A stretch of DNA of 64,000 nucleotides from Streptomyces nigrescens (GTDB lineage Bacteria > Actinomycetota > Actinomycetes > Streptomycetales > Streptomycetaceae), in the NCBI GenBank assembly GCA_024349765.1, contig AP026073.1:6014001-6078000 (forward strand). The letters run 5' to 3'. Position 1 is the stretch's first letter. Each line of letters opens with the position of its first letter. A program made the translations under genes and the position numbers. This document shows, in pieces, positions 31,659-40,758 of this stretch. The notes under the pieces are model-generated. The model saw only the letters and a list, made by a program, of their open reading frames with translations, did not search any database and was not told where the DNA came from.

Positions 31659-34600
31659 GTGCAGGGACGTTTCAAGAGGGATGGCAGCGCTGCGGCGGAA
31701 CCGGAGCTGCGCGGCGGAACCGACCGCGCCTCCTCGCCCCAGCGCGACCGCAACAACCCGGCGGGCGGCCTGACGCCGTCCGACCGCGGCGGCCAGGCGC
31801 CGGGCGGTGACGCCACGGACACCGGTGCGCCCAAGGCCGCGACCGGCCCCGGTTCGCGAATAGCGCTGCGCAACTGGCGCATCAGCACCCGACTGGTCTC
31901 TCTGCTCGCGCTGCCCGTGGTCGCCGCCACCACGCTCGGCGGCATGCGCATCGCCACGCAGCTGGAGAACATCGACCAGCTCGACAAGATGCAGATGCTC
32001 ACCGAGATGACCCGGCAGGCGACCGAGCTCGCCGACGCGCTGCAGGTCGAGCGGGACAAGTCGGCCGGTCCGCTGGCCGGCAGCGGCAACGCCAAGGACG
32101 ACGCGAACGTCGTCGCCCCCCGTGAGGCGACCGACCGCGCCAAGCTGTCCTTCAACCAGGCCACCGGCGACATCCAGGGCCAGGACGCCACGATGGCCGG
32201 CGTCCGGGCGACCATCCTGGAGATCGGCCGCCAGCTCAACACCCTCAACGAGATCCGCGCCAACGCCTACAAGGACGACGGCAACACCGCGCGGACCGTC
32301 ACCAGCTACAACCAGCTGATCAACTCGCTGCTGTCGCTCTCCCAGGACATGGCGCAGGCGACCAGCAACCCGGACATGATCCGCAGTACCCGTGCGCTGG
32401 CGGCGTTCTCGTCGGCCAAGGAGTACGCGTCGATCCAGCGAGCCCTGATCAGTGCCGGTCTCGCCCACAAGGGCGGCCCGGAGCTGTCCGCCAACGACCG
32501 CCAGGCCGGTCACAACGCCGAGATCAGCGAGAAGGCCGCCCGGGACCGGTTCTCGCAGATCTACGCCAACAACGCCGGCGCGCTCACCCGCGGCCTGGAC
32601 GGCAACAACGACGAGATCAAGGCGGCGTCCGCCTTCTCGCACCGCGCCTTCGCCAGCGCCTCCGGCATCCGCAGCCAGGACTACCGCTACCTCGACTGGT
32701 ACGACTCCGACACCGTCAAGATCGATGAGATGTCGCGGATCGAGACCACGCTGCTGTCGGAGATGGAGCAGAAGTCCCGCGAGGCCCGCGACGAGGCCAC
32801 GCAGGACGCCCTCATCAACGGTGCGCTGATCCTGCTCGTCCTCGGCGTCTCGCTGGTCGGCGCGTTCGTCGTGGCCCGCTCCATGGTCCGCTCGCTGCGC
32901 CGGCTGCAGGACACCGCGCAGAAGGTCGCCCAGGACCGGCTGCCCGAGCTGGTCAAGCAGCTGTCCGAGTCCGACCCGCAGGACGTGGACACCTCCGTCG
33001 AGTCGGTCGGTGTGCACAGCCGGGACGAGATCGGCCGGGTGGCCGCGGCCTTCGACGACGTGCACCGCGAGGCGGTCCGCCTCGCCTCCGAGCAGGCGCT
33101 GCTGCGGGGCAACGTCAACGCGATGTTCACCAACCTCTCGCGCCGCTCCCAGGGTCTGATCCAGCGTCAGCTCTCGTTGATCTCCGAACTGGAGTCCCGC
33201 GAGGCCGACCCGGACCAGCTCTCCTCGCTCTTCAAGCTCGACCACCTCGCGACCCGTATGCGCCGTAACGGCGAGAACCTCCTCGTCCTCGCGGGCGAGG
33301 AGCCGGGCCGCCGGTGGACCCGCCCGGTGCCGCTGGTCGACGTGCTCCGTGCCGCCGCCTCCGAGGTGGAGCAGTACGAGCGCATCGAGCTCAACGCCGT
33401 CCCGCAGACCGAGGTCGCCGGCCGGGTCGTCAACGACCTCGTGCACCTGCTCGCCGAGCTGCTGGAGAACGCCACCTCGTTCTCCTCCCCGCAGACCAAG
33501 GTCAAGGTCACCGGCCACGCGCTGCCCGACGGCCGGGTCCTGGTCGAGATCCACGACACCGGTATCGGCCTGTCCCCCGAGGACCTCTCGGCGATCAACG
33601 AGCGGCTGGCCAGCCCGCCGACCGTGGACGTCTCGGTCTCCCGCCGGATGGGTCTGTTCGTGGTCGGCCGGCTGTCCCTGCGGCACGGCATCCGCATCCA
33701 GCTCCGGCCGTCCGACTCCGGCGGCACCACCGCACTGGTCATGCTGCCGGTCGACGTCGCCCAGGGCGGCAAGAAGCCGGCACCCAGCACCGCCAAGAGC
33801 CCGTCCGGCGAGGTCGGCGGTGCGCCGTCCAGCCGGCTCGCCGGGCTCCAGCCGCGCGGCCAGGTCGGTTCCGGCCCGGGTGCCGGCGGCCGTCCCGCGC
33901 TGCCCGGCCGCGGCGGTCCCGGTGGCGCACCGAACGCCTTCGGCGCCCCGTCCGGGCGTCCCGCGCCCGCCGGCGCCGCACCCGGTGCCCCGGCCGCGGG
34001 CGGCGACGCCCGTCCGCCCGCCGCACGCTCCGGCGGTGCGCGCCCCGCGCTGCCCACCCGCGGTGCGGACAACGGCCCCGCCGCGACCGTCGCCCCGCCC
34101 ACCGGCGCGCCCCGCCGCGAGGAGCGCGCGGAGCTGCCGGCCCGCGGTCCGGCGGCCGAACTGCCGGGCGGTACGCCGGCCGGCGGCGGCCGCGGTGGCC
34201 AGGACGCCTTCGGCGGTCAGCAGCAGCCGGGCGGTACGAGCTGGGGTGCCCGCCGCGAGCGCGGCGACGACGACTGGCCGCTGACGCCCCGCGAGGCACA
34301 GGACCGGCCCCGCGGCCACGAGGAGCCGGAGACCACCGGCAGCTTCGAGCGGCCCGCACCGGCCGGCGGCCCCGGTGACACCGCCGCGTTCGCCCGTCCC
34401 GACTTCAACGCCCCGCCGCCCGCGGCGAAGGCCCCGGAGCGCGAGCCGGACCGGTACGACACGGGCCAGTACCCGACGGACCGTTACGACACCGGCGAGT
34501 ACCCCGCGGACCGTTACGACACCGGCGAGTACCCGGCGGACCGCTTCCCGCAGCCCGCCGCCGAGGCCGACCCGTACGAGACCGGGCAGCTCGACGCCCG

Positions 34601-35243
34601 TCAGCTGCAGCAGCCGGACGCGGACCGGGCCGGTTACGCCGACGACCCGCAGAGCACCGGCCAGTTCCCGATGGCCGGGCGGCAGGACGGCCGCGCGCCC
34701 GAGCCGGACGTGCTCGGCGCCGCCGACGCCGGTCCCGGTGACGGCCGCACGCCGATCTTCGACACGATCGAGTCCAACTGGTTCAGCCACCCGGCGGCAG
34801 CCGCTGCCGGTGTGCCGCCGCAGGGCACCGAGGAGCCGGAGGCGCCGCGGCTGCCGCGCCGCGGATCCGCGGCGGCCCCGGGTGCGCCCGCCGAGCCGCA
34901 GGGCAACGGCGCACGCAACCCGGAGCGGGCCGACGCCACGGCGCAGTGGCGCAGTTCGCCGAACGACGAGACCTGGCGGCAGGCGGAGCAGATCCGTCAG
35001 CCGGCCTCGGGCGGTATCACCACCTCCGGGCTGCCGCGCCGGGTCCCGCGCGCCAACCTCGTCGCGGGCACCGCCCAACAGCAGCAGCCCGCCCAGAGCG
35101 GTCCGCAGGTCTCCCGCGCGCCGGGCGATGTGCGCGGCCGGCTGACCAATCTCCGTCGCGGTATCCAGCAGGGCCGGCAGGCCGGGACGTCGTCCACCGG
35201 CAACCACGGCATTGTCGATCCCACACACCAGCAGGAGCGTTAG
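31659..35243 (+). CDS. cvnA: CvnA, sensor kinase-like protein of conservon 1
   Basis: This 1,194-residue membrane protein has a short cytosolic N-terminus, TM1 near residues 80-97, a roughly 285-residue outside region that matches the nitrate/sulfonate-sensing type (NIT), TM2 near 385-410, a HAMP-like linker, a histidine-kinase-like dimerisation helix ('LDHLATRMRRNGENLLVLAG') and a HATPase domain (N box 'HLLAELLENATSF', G1 'DTGIGLSPEDL'). The last 480 residues are Pro/Ala/Gly-rich and disordered, with three tandem 10-residue repeats, and end with a conserved tail ('GLPRRVPRANLVAG', 'DVRGRLTNLRRGIQQGR'). The GTG at 31659 gives the usual MQGRFKRDG start. CvnA proteins head conservons, G-protein-like signalling complexes. 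cvnB begins immediately after its stop. Confidence 0.92.
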   Translation: MQGRFKRDGSAAAEPELRGGTDRASSPQRDRNNPAGGLTPSDRGGQAPGGDATDTGAPKAATGPGSRIALRNWRISTRLVSLLALPVVAATTLGGMRIATQLENIDQLDKMQMLTEMTRQATELADALQVERDKSAGPLAGSGNAKDDANVVAPREATDRAKLSFNQATGDIQGQDATMAGVRATILEIGRQLNTLNEIRANAYKDDGNTARTVTSYNQLINSLLSLSQDMAQATSNPDMIRSTRALAAFSSAKEYASIQRALISAGLAHKGGPELSANDRQAGHNAEISEKAARDRFSQIYANNAGALTRGLDGNNDEIKAASAFSHRAFASASGIRSQDYRYLDWYDSDTVKIDEMSRIETTLLSEMEQKSREARDEATQDALINGALILLVLGVSLVGAFVVARSMVRSLRRLQDTAQKVAQDRLPELVKQLSESDPQDVDTSVESVGVHSRDEIGRVAAAFDDVHREAVRLASEQALLRGNVNAMFTNLSRRSQGLIQRQLSLISELESREADPDQLSSLFKLDHLATRMRRNGENLLVLAGEEPGRRWTRPVPLVDVLRAAASEVEQYERIELNAVPQTEVAGRVVNDLVHLLAELLENATSFSSPQTKVKVTGHALPDGRVLVEIHDTGIGLSPEDLSAINERLASPPTVDVSVSRRMGLFVVGRLSLRHGIRIQLRPSDSGGTTALVMLPVDVAQGGKKPAPSTAKSPSGEVGGAPSSRLAGLQPRGQVGSGPGAGGRPALPGRGGPGGAPNAFGAPSGRPAPAGAAPGAPAAGGDARPPAARSGGARPALPTRGADNGPAATVAPPTGAPRREERAELPARGPAAELPGGTPAGGGRGGQDAFGGQQQPGGTSWGARRERGDDDWPLTPREAQDRPRGHEEPETTGSFERPAPAGGPGDTAAFARPDFNAPPPAAKAPEREPDRYDTGQYPTDRYDTGEYPADRYDTGEYPADRFPQPAAEADPYETGQLDARQLQQPDADRAGYADDPQSTGQFPMAGRQDGRAPEPDVLGAADAGPGDGRTPIFDTIESNWFSHPAAAAAGVPPQGTEEPEAPRLPRRGSAAAPGAPAEPQGNGARNPERADATAQWRSSPNDETWRQAEQIRQPASGGITTSGLPRRVPRANLVAGTAQQQQPAQSGPQVSRAPGDVRGRLTNLRRGIQQGRQAGTSSTGNHGIVDPTHQQER
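34449..34538 (+). repeat. Three 30-bp tandem repeats inside cvnA
   Basis: Units lie at 34449-34478, 34479-34508 and 34509-34538 and encode DRYDTGQYPT, DRYDTGEYPA and DRYDTGEYPA. The second and third differ by one silent base. They lie in the disordered C-terminal tail. Confidence 0.9.
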
Positions 35244-35666
35244 TTGAGTCCGATGAGCCAGGCGGCGCAGAATCTGAACTGGTTGATCACCAACTTCGTG
35301 GACAACACCCCCGGGGTGTCCCACACGGTGGTGGTCTCCGCGGACGGACTGCTCCTCGCGATGTCCGAGGGCTTCCCCCGTGACCGCGCCGACCAGTTGG
35401 CGGCGGTGGCCTCCGGGCTGACCTCGCTGACCTCCGGCGCGTCCCGCATCTTCGAGGGCGGGAGCGTCAACCAGACCGTGGTGGAGATGGAGCGTGGCTT
35501 CCTCTTCATCATGTCCGTCTCCGACGGATCGTCGCTGGCCGTGCTCGCGCACCCCGAGTGCGACATCGGCCTGGTCGGCTACGAGATGGCCCTGCTGGTC
35601 GACCGCGCGGGCACGGTGCTGACGCCCGACCTGCGCGCCGAACTCCAGGGCAGTCTGCTGAACTGA
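35244..35666 (+). CDS. cvnB: CvnB, roadblock/LC7 protein of conservon 1
   Basis: This is a 140-residue roadblock/LC7-domain protein ('NLNWLITNFVDNTPGVSHTV', 'SADGLLLAMSEGFPRDRADQ', 'LVGYEMALLVDRAGTVL'). Roadblock proteins act as GTPase-activating or scaffold partners of small Ras-like GTPases such as CvnD. A TTG start lies directly after the cvnA stop with AGGAG 7 nt before it; the paralogue uses GTG at the matching codon, supporting MSPMSQ over the ATG at 35253. The protein is identical to CvnB of the second conservon. Confidence 0.93.
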   Translation: MSPMSQAAQNLNWLITNFVDNTPGVSHTVVVSADGLLLAMSEGFPRDRADQLAAVASGLTSLTSGASRIFEGGSVNQTVVEMERGFLFIMSVSDGSSLAVLAHPECDIGLVGYEMALLVDRAGTVLTPDLRAELQGSLLN

Positions 35667-35772
35667 CGGCGTCCGCAGCGCCGCCCCGTCCAGCACCACA
35701 CCAACCATTCGTGCCGCACCCCCCACCGGCCCAACCCGACGACAGCGCGCGCTGTCCCGTCCGGAGGACCCC

Positions 35773-36183
35773 ATGACCCCGCCACCTGCCTCGCCCGGCC
35801 CGTACGGCGCCTACAGCCAAGCGCCGTACGGGAGCGAAGGTGACCAGCCGCTGGTGCGCCCGTACGCCATGACCGGAGGCCGGACCCGGCCGCGCTACCA
35901 GCTCGCCATCGAGGCGCTGGTCAGCACGACCGCCGACCCCGCGCAGCTGCCCGGGCTGCTGCCCGAGCACCAGCGGATCTGCCACCTGTGCCGTGAGGTG
36001 AAGTCGGTCGCCGAGGTCTCCGCGCTGCTGCACATCCCGCTGGGCGTGGCGCGGATCCTCGTCGCGGACCTGGCAGAGGCCGGGATGGTGGCGATCCACC
36101 AGCCCGGTGGCAGCGGCGAGGCCGGCGGTACGCCGGACGTGACCTTGCTGGAGAGGGTGCTCAGTGGACTTCGCAAGCTCTGA
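35773..36183 (+). CDS. cvnC: CvnC, DUF742 protein of conservon 1
   Basis: The 136-residue DUF742 protein has a conserved core beginning 'LVRPYAMTGGRTRPRYQLAI', then 'EHQRICHLCREVKSVAEVSA' with a CxxC, and 'LLHIPLGVARILVADLAEAG', a winged-helix-like segment. The first 27 residues are Pro/Gly/Tyr-rich. Function inside conservons is not established; it overlaps cvnD by 20 bp, so the two are coupled. Confidence 0.92.
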   Translation: MTPPPASPGPYGAYSQAPYGSEGDQPLVRPYAMTGGRTRPRYQLAIEALVSTTADPAQLPGLLPEHQRICHLCREVKSVAEVSALLHIPLGVARILVADLAEAGMVAIHQPGGSGEAGGTPDVTLLERVLSGLRKL

Positions 36184-36757
36184 CGGCGGCTTCGCCGCGA
36201 GCCCGGCCCGCGCCACCACGTCCGCGAAGATCGTGGTGGCGGGCGGCTTCGGCGTGGGCAAGACCACGTTCGTCGGCGCGGTCTCGGAGATCAACCCGCT
36301 GCGCACGGAGGCCGTGATGACCTCCGCGTCGGCGGGGATCGACGACCTCAGCCACGTGCAGGACAAGACCACGACGACCGTGGCGATGGACTTCGGCCGC
36401 ATCACGCTGGACCAGGACCTGATCCTGTACCTCTTCGGTACGCCGGGCCAGGACCGCTTCTGGTTCATGTGGGACGACCTGGTCCGCGGTGCCATCGGCG
36501 CGGTCGTGCTGGTGGACACCCGCCGCCTGGCCGACTGCTTCCCGGCCGTCGACTACTTCGAGAACAGCGGCCTGCCGTTCGTCGTCGCCCTCAACGGCTT
36601 CGAGGGACATCAGCCCTACACGCCCGACGAGGTGCGTGAGGCGCTGCAGATCGGTCCCAACACCCCGATCATCACGACCGACGCCCGGCACCGCAGCGAG
36701 GCCAAGAGCGCGCTCATCACGCTCGTCGAGCACGCGCTGATGGCCCGCCTCCAGTAG
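36164..36757 (+). CDS. cvnD: CvnD, Ras-like GTPase of conservon 1
   Basis: This 197-residue GTPase of the conservon/MglA-like group has the P-loop 'GGFGVGKTTFVGAVS', the switch/DxxG-equivalent 'LFGTPGQDRFWFMWDDL' and 'VVLVDTRRLADCFPAVDYFE'. The base-recognition motif reads 'ALNGFEG', so NKxD is replaced by NGFE. The GTG at 36164 overlaps cvnC. It is the output GTPase of the conservon; in S. coelicolor such complexes influence development and antibiotic production. Confidence 0.94.
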   Translation: MDFASSDGGFAASPARATTSAKIVVAGGFGVGKTTFVGAVSEINPLRTEAVMTSASAGIDDLSHVQDKTTTTVAMDFGRITLDQDLILYLFGTPGQDRFWFMWDDLVRGAIGAVVLVDTRRLADCFPAVDYFENSGLPFVVALNGFEGHQPYTPDEVREALQIGPNTPIITTDARHRSEAKSALITLVEHALMARLQ

Positions 36758-37160
36758 GAACCGGCCGGCGCTCCGGTTCGTCATCTGTAGTGGGCGAACC
36801 GGCAGTTGATTCTCATGGGGGGCGCCGCCCTGCCCAGGGCTGCGCCCCACCATCCGCGAAGGGATCTGTGTCCTTCGACACGCCCACAAATTCGCTTCAT
36901 AACGTTTCGACAGTGAATCCCCGAGGTTTCGACACCGCACGCGCATGCCCGGCTTCGCTGCGCTCACGGATCGCCTGTCTTTTGCTGCACCTCGCCCTTA
37001 ACGCCCCTTTTATCTGAGGGCCTTCCGGGCCTGCTCCGGCTTTGCTCAGTGTTTGGAACGCACCGCCCTGACGTGCTGAAATTCGCTGAACTCCGGAGTA
37101 GGAACGCCCAGAAGAAACGGCACAGCAGGTAGTGCCGGCCGCCGAGAGGTTGTTGGTCGA
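36758..37160. promoter_or_regulatory. Intergenic region between the two conservons
   Basis: This 403-bp region has no supported gene. It should hold the promoter of cvnA2. The only repeat I see is GTTTCGACA, twice at 36904-36912 and 36926-36934, with a similar CTTCGACA about 30 bp earlier. No strong terminator hairpin was found after cvnD, so some read-through is possible. Confidence 0.45.
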
Positions 37161-40100
37161 GTGAGGCGAAGCACGTCGAGCCCCGAGCCGCAGGAACCGC
37201 GGCGGGGCAACTTCACCCCGCCACCGAGAGGTGGCGTACCGGCTTCCGACGCGCCCGAGGACACGGTCGCGAAGCCTCCGGTCACCGGTAGCAAGTACTC
37301 CCCGCGCAACTGGCGGGTGGCCACCCGGCTGAACGCGATCCTGCTGATCCCCGTGCTGCTCGCCCTGGTCCTGGGCGGCCTGCGGGTGAACACCTCGTTC
37401 GCCACCTGGCAGGAGGCGCAGGACGCGGAGAACACCGCGAAGCTCGTGCGTGCCGCGCTGTCCTACAGCACCGCCCTGATCGACGAGCGGGACCGCACCG
37501 CGGCGCCGCTGTTGGAGGGCAAGAAGAACGACCCGGTCGTCCAGGAGGCCCGGGACGCCACCGACTCCGCCGCGGACGCGTTCCACAAGGCCGCCAAGGC
37601 CATGCCGGACAAGCCGGGCCTGAAGCGCCGGCTCGCCTCGTTCGAGAAGGTCGAGCCCAAGCTCCAGCAGCTGCGCCAGGCCGCGTACACCTCGAAGCTG
37701 CACGGTGTGCAGACCGAGGAGGGCTACGTCGAGGTCCAGCACCCGCTGATGGAGTTCGCCAACGAGCTCGGCCTGGGCACCGGCAACATCACCTCGTACG
37801 GCCGCACCGTCTACGCCGTGGCGCTGGCCAAGGCGGCCGAGTCGCTGGAGCGCTCGATCGGCACCCATCTGCTGGTCGACCCGGCGACGCCGCAGGGCGG
37901 CAAGGAGCACAAGCTCCAGCTGACCGCCTTCGCGTCGTACCGCTACCTGGAGGGCATCGCCATCGGCGAGTACACCTCCGGCGGCACCCCGGAGGACGTC
38001 GAGCGGCTGCAGAAGGACGCCGCCGCGCTGAAGCAGGCCGCGCAGCAGAAGATCGCACAGGCAAAGGAGCAGGCGCAGGCCGCGAACCGGCCGTTCCGCA
38101 CCCCGCCGTCGATCGACCAGATGTCCACCTTGATCGGGACCGGCGCGGCGCCGGAGACGCTGAGCCTGAAGGGCATCACCTCCGACAGCTACTTCGCGGC
38201 CGCAACCGGCAAGTTCAACATGTACCGGTCCATCGAGAAGGACCTGGCCGACAAGGCCGTGAACGAGGCCGCGCAGATCTCCGCGGACGCCAAGCAGTCC
38301 ACCTTCGTCGACTCCGCGATCGTGCTCGCCGCGCTGATCATCGCGTTCGTCGTGGCCGGTCTGATGGCCCGCCGGATGAGCCGCAACATGCGCCAGCTGC
38401 GCAACGCCGCCTTCGGTGTCGCCGAGCAGCGGCTGCCGATGCTGGTCGACCAGCTCTCCCGGACCGCCCCGGGCCGGGTCGACACCCGCGTCACCCCGAT
38501 CCCGATCGCCACCACCGACGAGATCGGCGAGGTCGCCCGCGCCTTCGACCAGGTGCACCGCGAGGCCGTCCGGCTGGCCGCCGAGCAGGCGCTGCTGCGG
38601 GGCAACGTCAACGCGATCTTCACCAACCTCTCCAGCCGCAACCAGGGCCTGATCGAGCGTCAGCTGGAGCTGATCACCGACCTGGAGAACAACGAGGCGG
38701 ACCCGGACCAGCTGGAGAGCCTCTTCCGGCTCGACCACCTCGCGACCCGTATGCGCCGCAACGGCGAGAACCTCCTCATCCTCGCCGGCGAGGAGCCGGG
38801 CCGCCGCTGGAACCAGCCGGTGCCGCTGGTCGACGTCCTGCGGGCGGCGATCAGTGAGGTCGAGTCGTACGAGCGAATAGACCTCACCGGCGTGCCGGAG
38901 AGCGAGATCCACGGCACCGCCGTGACCGACCTCGTGCACCTGCTCTCCGAGCTGCTGGAGAACGCCACCACCTTCTCCTCGCCGCAGACCAAGGTGCGGG
39001 TGACCGCGACCCGGCTGCCCGACGGCCGGGTGATGATCGAGATCCACGACAAGGGCATCGGGCTGACCCCCGAGGACTTCGCGGACATCAACCACAAGCT
39101 GGCGAACCCGCCGAGCGTGGACGCCGCGATCTCCCAGCGCATGGGCCTGTTCGTGGTCGGCCGGCTGGCCGACCGGCACGGGATCCGGGTGCAGCTGCGC
39201 CCCTCCGGCGAGCAGGCGGGCACCACGTCCCTGGTCATGCTGCCCGAGGCGATCACCCACGGTGGTGGCGGCGACGAGCAGTTCGAGGACGACTTCACGG
39301 TCTCCCGGATCGTCCCCGAGCACCAGCAGGCGGCCTACGAGGGCCACCAGCGCACCGCCGCCGAGCTCGGCTTCGACGACAGCCGCTACGCCCGCACGGA
39401 CGCCGCGGACCTGGACATGGTCGGCCGCTCGCTGATGCGCGAGGAGCGCCGGGCGGCGCTGGAGGCGCAGGCCACTGGTGGCGAGCGCCCGGCCGAGGGG
39501 CCGGAGGCCGGCAATCCGCTCTTCCGCGACCCGGCGACGTCCGCCACCGGCTACCAGGGCCACCCCGCCCCGGGCTATCCGGAAGCTGATCAACCGCTCT
39601 ACGACGACCGGTCGCACGGCAGCCAGGCGTTCGGTGATCCGGGCTTCCCGGAGACCACCGGCCAGCAGCCATACGTCTCGCACGAACCGGTACAGCCGGA
39701 CGAATGGTCCGAACGCCACGCATTCGAGGGCTACTTCGGGACCGAAGCGGAATCTGACCGGAATACAACTGCCGCTCCCGCTGACGCGCCCGAGCGCGTA
39801 CCATTCGAGCGTCCGGGCCCCACACCGAGCGACTCGCACTCGCTGACGGACGCCGGCCTTCCGCGCCGCGGAGGCCGCGACCAGCAGGCACAGCAGGTTC
39901 AGCAGCCGCGGAGCGCGCCGGAGACCGGCCAGGACGGCTCCGACTGGCGCAGCTCGAACGACGAGCGCTGGGAGCGGGCGGAGCGGCTGCGCGAGCCGAA
40001 GGCGGGCGGAGTCACAGCCTCCGGTCTTCCCCGTCGGGTGCCCAAGGCCAACCTGGTCGAGGGTTCCGCGGAGCAGACCCCGCAGGGCGGCCCCCAGGTC

Positions 40101-40250
40101 TCCCGCGCCCCGGAGGACGTCCGCGGCAGGTTGAGCAACCTGCGCCGCGGAGTCCAGCAGGGACGCAGTGTCGGCACGGACCCCTCCGGGGTCCCCCAGA
40201 ATGACCAACAGGGCTTCGGCCCCGGCAGCACCTACGATCAGGAGCGTTAG
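37161..40250 (+). CDS. cvnA2: CvnA2, sensor kinase-like protein of conservon 2
   Basis: This 1,029-residue paralogue of the first CvnA has TM1 near residues 57-76, a 305-residue sensor region different from that of CvnA1, TM2 near 384-406, HAMP-like linker, 'LDHLATRMRRNGENLLILAG', N box 'HLLSELLENATTF' and G1 'DKGIGLTPEDF'. The C-terminal 320 residues are disordered and end with the same tail type ('GLPRRVPKANLVEG', 'DVRGRLSNLRRGVQQGR'). The catalytic core is conserved between the paralogues while the outside sensor and tail have diverged, suggesting different signals with similar outputs. Confidence 0.93.
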   Translation: MRRSTSSPEPQEPRRGNFTPPPRGGVPASDAPEDTVAKPPVTGSKYSPRNWRVATRLNAILLIPVLLALVLGGLRVNTSFATWQEAQDAENTAKLVRAALSYSTALIDERDRTAAPLLEGKKNDPVVQEARDATDSAADAFHKAAKAMPDKPGLKRRLASFEKVEPKLQQLRQAAYTSKLHGVQTEEGYVEVQHPLMEFANELGLGTGNITSYGRTVYAVALAKAAESLERSIGTHLLVDPATPQGGKEHKLQLTAFASYRYLEGIAIGEYTSGGTPEDVERLQKDAAALKQAAQQKIAQAKEQAQAANRPFRTPPSIDQMSTLIGTGAAPETLSLKGITSDSYFAAATGKFNMYRSIEKDLADKAVNEAAQISADAKQSTFVDSAIVLAALIIAFVVAGLMARRMSRNMRQLRNAAFGVAEQRLPMLVDQLSRTAPGRVDTRVTPIPIATTDEIGEVARAFDQVHREAVRLAAEQALLRGNVNAIFTNLSSRNQGLIERQLELITDLENNEADPDQLESLFRLDHLATRMRRNGENLLILAGEEPGRRWNQPVPLVDVLRAAISEVESYERIDLTGVPESEIHGTAVTDLVHLLSELLENATTFSSPQTKVRVTATRLPDGRVMIEIHDKGIGLTPEDFADINHKLANPPSVDAAISQRMGLFVVGRLADRHGIRVQLRPSGEQAGTTSLVMLPEAITHGGGGDEQFEDDFTVSRIVPEHQQAAYEGHQRTAAELGFDDSRYARTDAADLDMVGRSLMREERRAALEAQATGGERPAEGPEAGNPLFRDPATSATGYQGHPAPGYPEADQPLYDDRSHGSQAFGDPGFPETTGQQPYVSHEPVQPDEWSERHAFEGYFGTEAESDRNTTAAPADAPERVPFERPGPTPSDSHSLTDAGLPRRGGRDQQAQQVQQPRSAPETGQDGSDWRSSNDERWERAERLREPKAGGVTASGLPRRVPKANLVEGSAEQTPQGGPQVSRAPEDVRGRLSNLRRGVQQGRSVGTDPSGVPQNDQQGFGPGSTYDQER

Positions 40251-40251
40251 T

Positions 40252-40674
40252 GTGAGCCCGATGAGCCAGGCGGCGCAGAATCTGAACTGGTTGATCACCA
40301 ACTTCGTGGACAACACCCCCGGGGTGTCCCACACGGTCGTGGTCTCCGCGGACGGACTCCTTCTCGCGATGTCCGAGGGCTTCCCCCGTGACCGCGCCGA
40401 CCAGTTGGCGGCGGTGGCCTCCGGGCTGACCTCGCTGACCTCCGGCGCGTCCCGCATCTTCGAGGGCGGGAGCGTCAACCAGACCGTGGTGGAGATGGAG
40501 CGTGGCTTCCTCTTCATCATGTCCGTCTCCGACGGATCGTCGCTGGCCGTGCTCGCGCACCCCGAGTGCGACATCGGCCTGGTCGGCTACGAGATGGCCC
40601 TGCTGGTCGACCGCGCGGGCACGGTGCTGACGCCCGACCTGCGCGCCGAACTCCAGGGCAGTCTTCTCAACTAG
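40252..40674 (+). CDS. cvnB2: CvnB2, roadblock protein of conservon 2
   Basis: The 140-residue roadblock protein has the same sequence as CvnB of conservon 1, residue for residue. The two genes differ at only a few bases, with an unbroken identical stretch of 302 bp (40363-40664 against 35355-35656). The GTG start lies one base after the cvnA2 stop with AGGAG before it. Confidence 0.94.
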   Translation: MSPMSQAAQNLNWLITNFVDNTPGVSHTVVVSADGLLLAMSEGFPRDRADQLAAVASGLTSLTSGASRIFEGGSVNQTVVEMERGFLFIMSVSDGSSLAVLAHPECDIGLVGYEMALLVDRAGTVLTPDLRAELQGSLLN

Positions 40675-40758
40675 CAAACAGGCAGTGCGTTTCCCGCCGC
40701 CGCGTCTTATGGTTCGGTGGCGCGACCGGCGTCAGACAGGCAAGTTGAAGGAGGAGAC

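Noticed and set aside
31656-35774. A 1,372-codon open frame on the minus strand across cvnA and cvnB
   Set aside because: It is antisense to a gene with clear domains. GC-rich third positions leave long open frames on the opposite strand, and the translation has only Arg/Gly/Val-rich low-complexity sequence.
36897-40574. A 1,225-codon minus-strand frame across cvnA2
   Set aside because: Same artefact: antisense to CvnA2, no domain motifs, and composition typical of reverse-strand codons.
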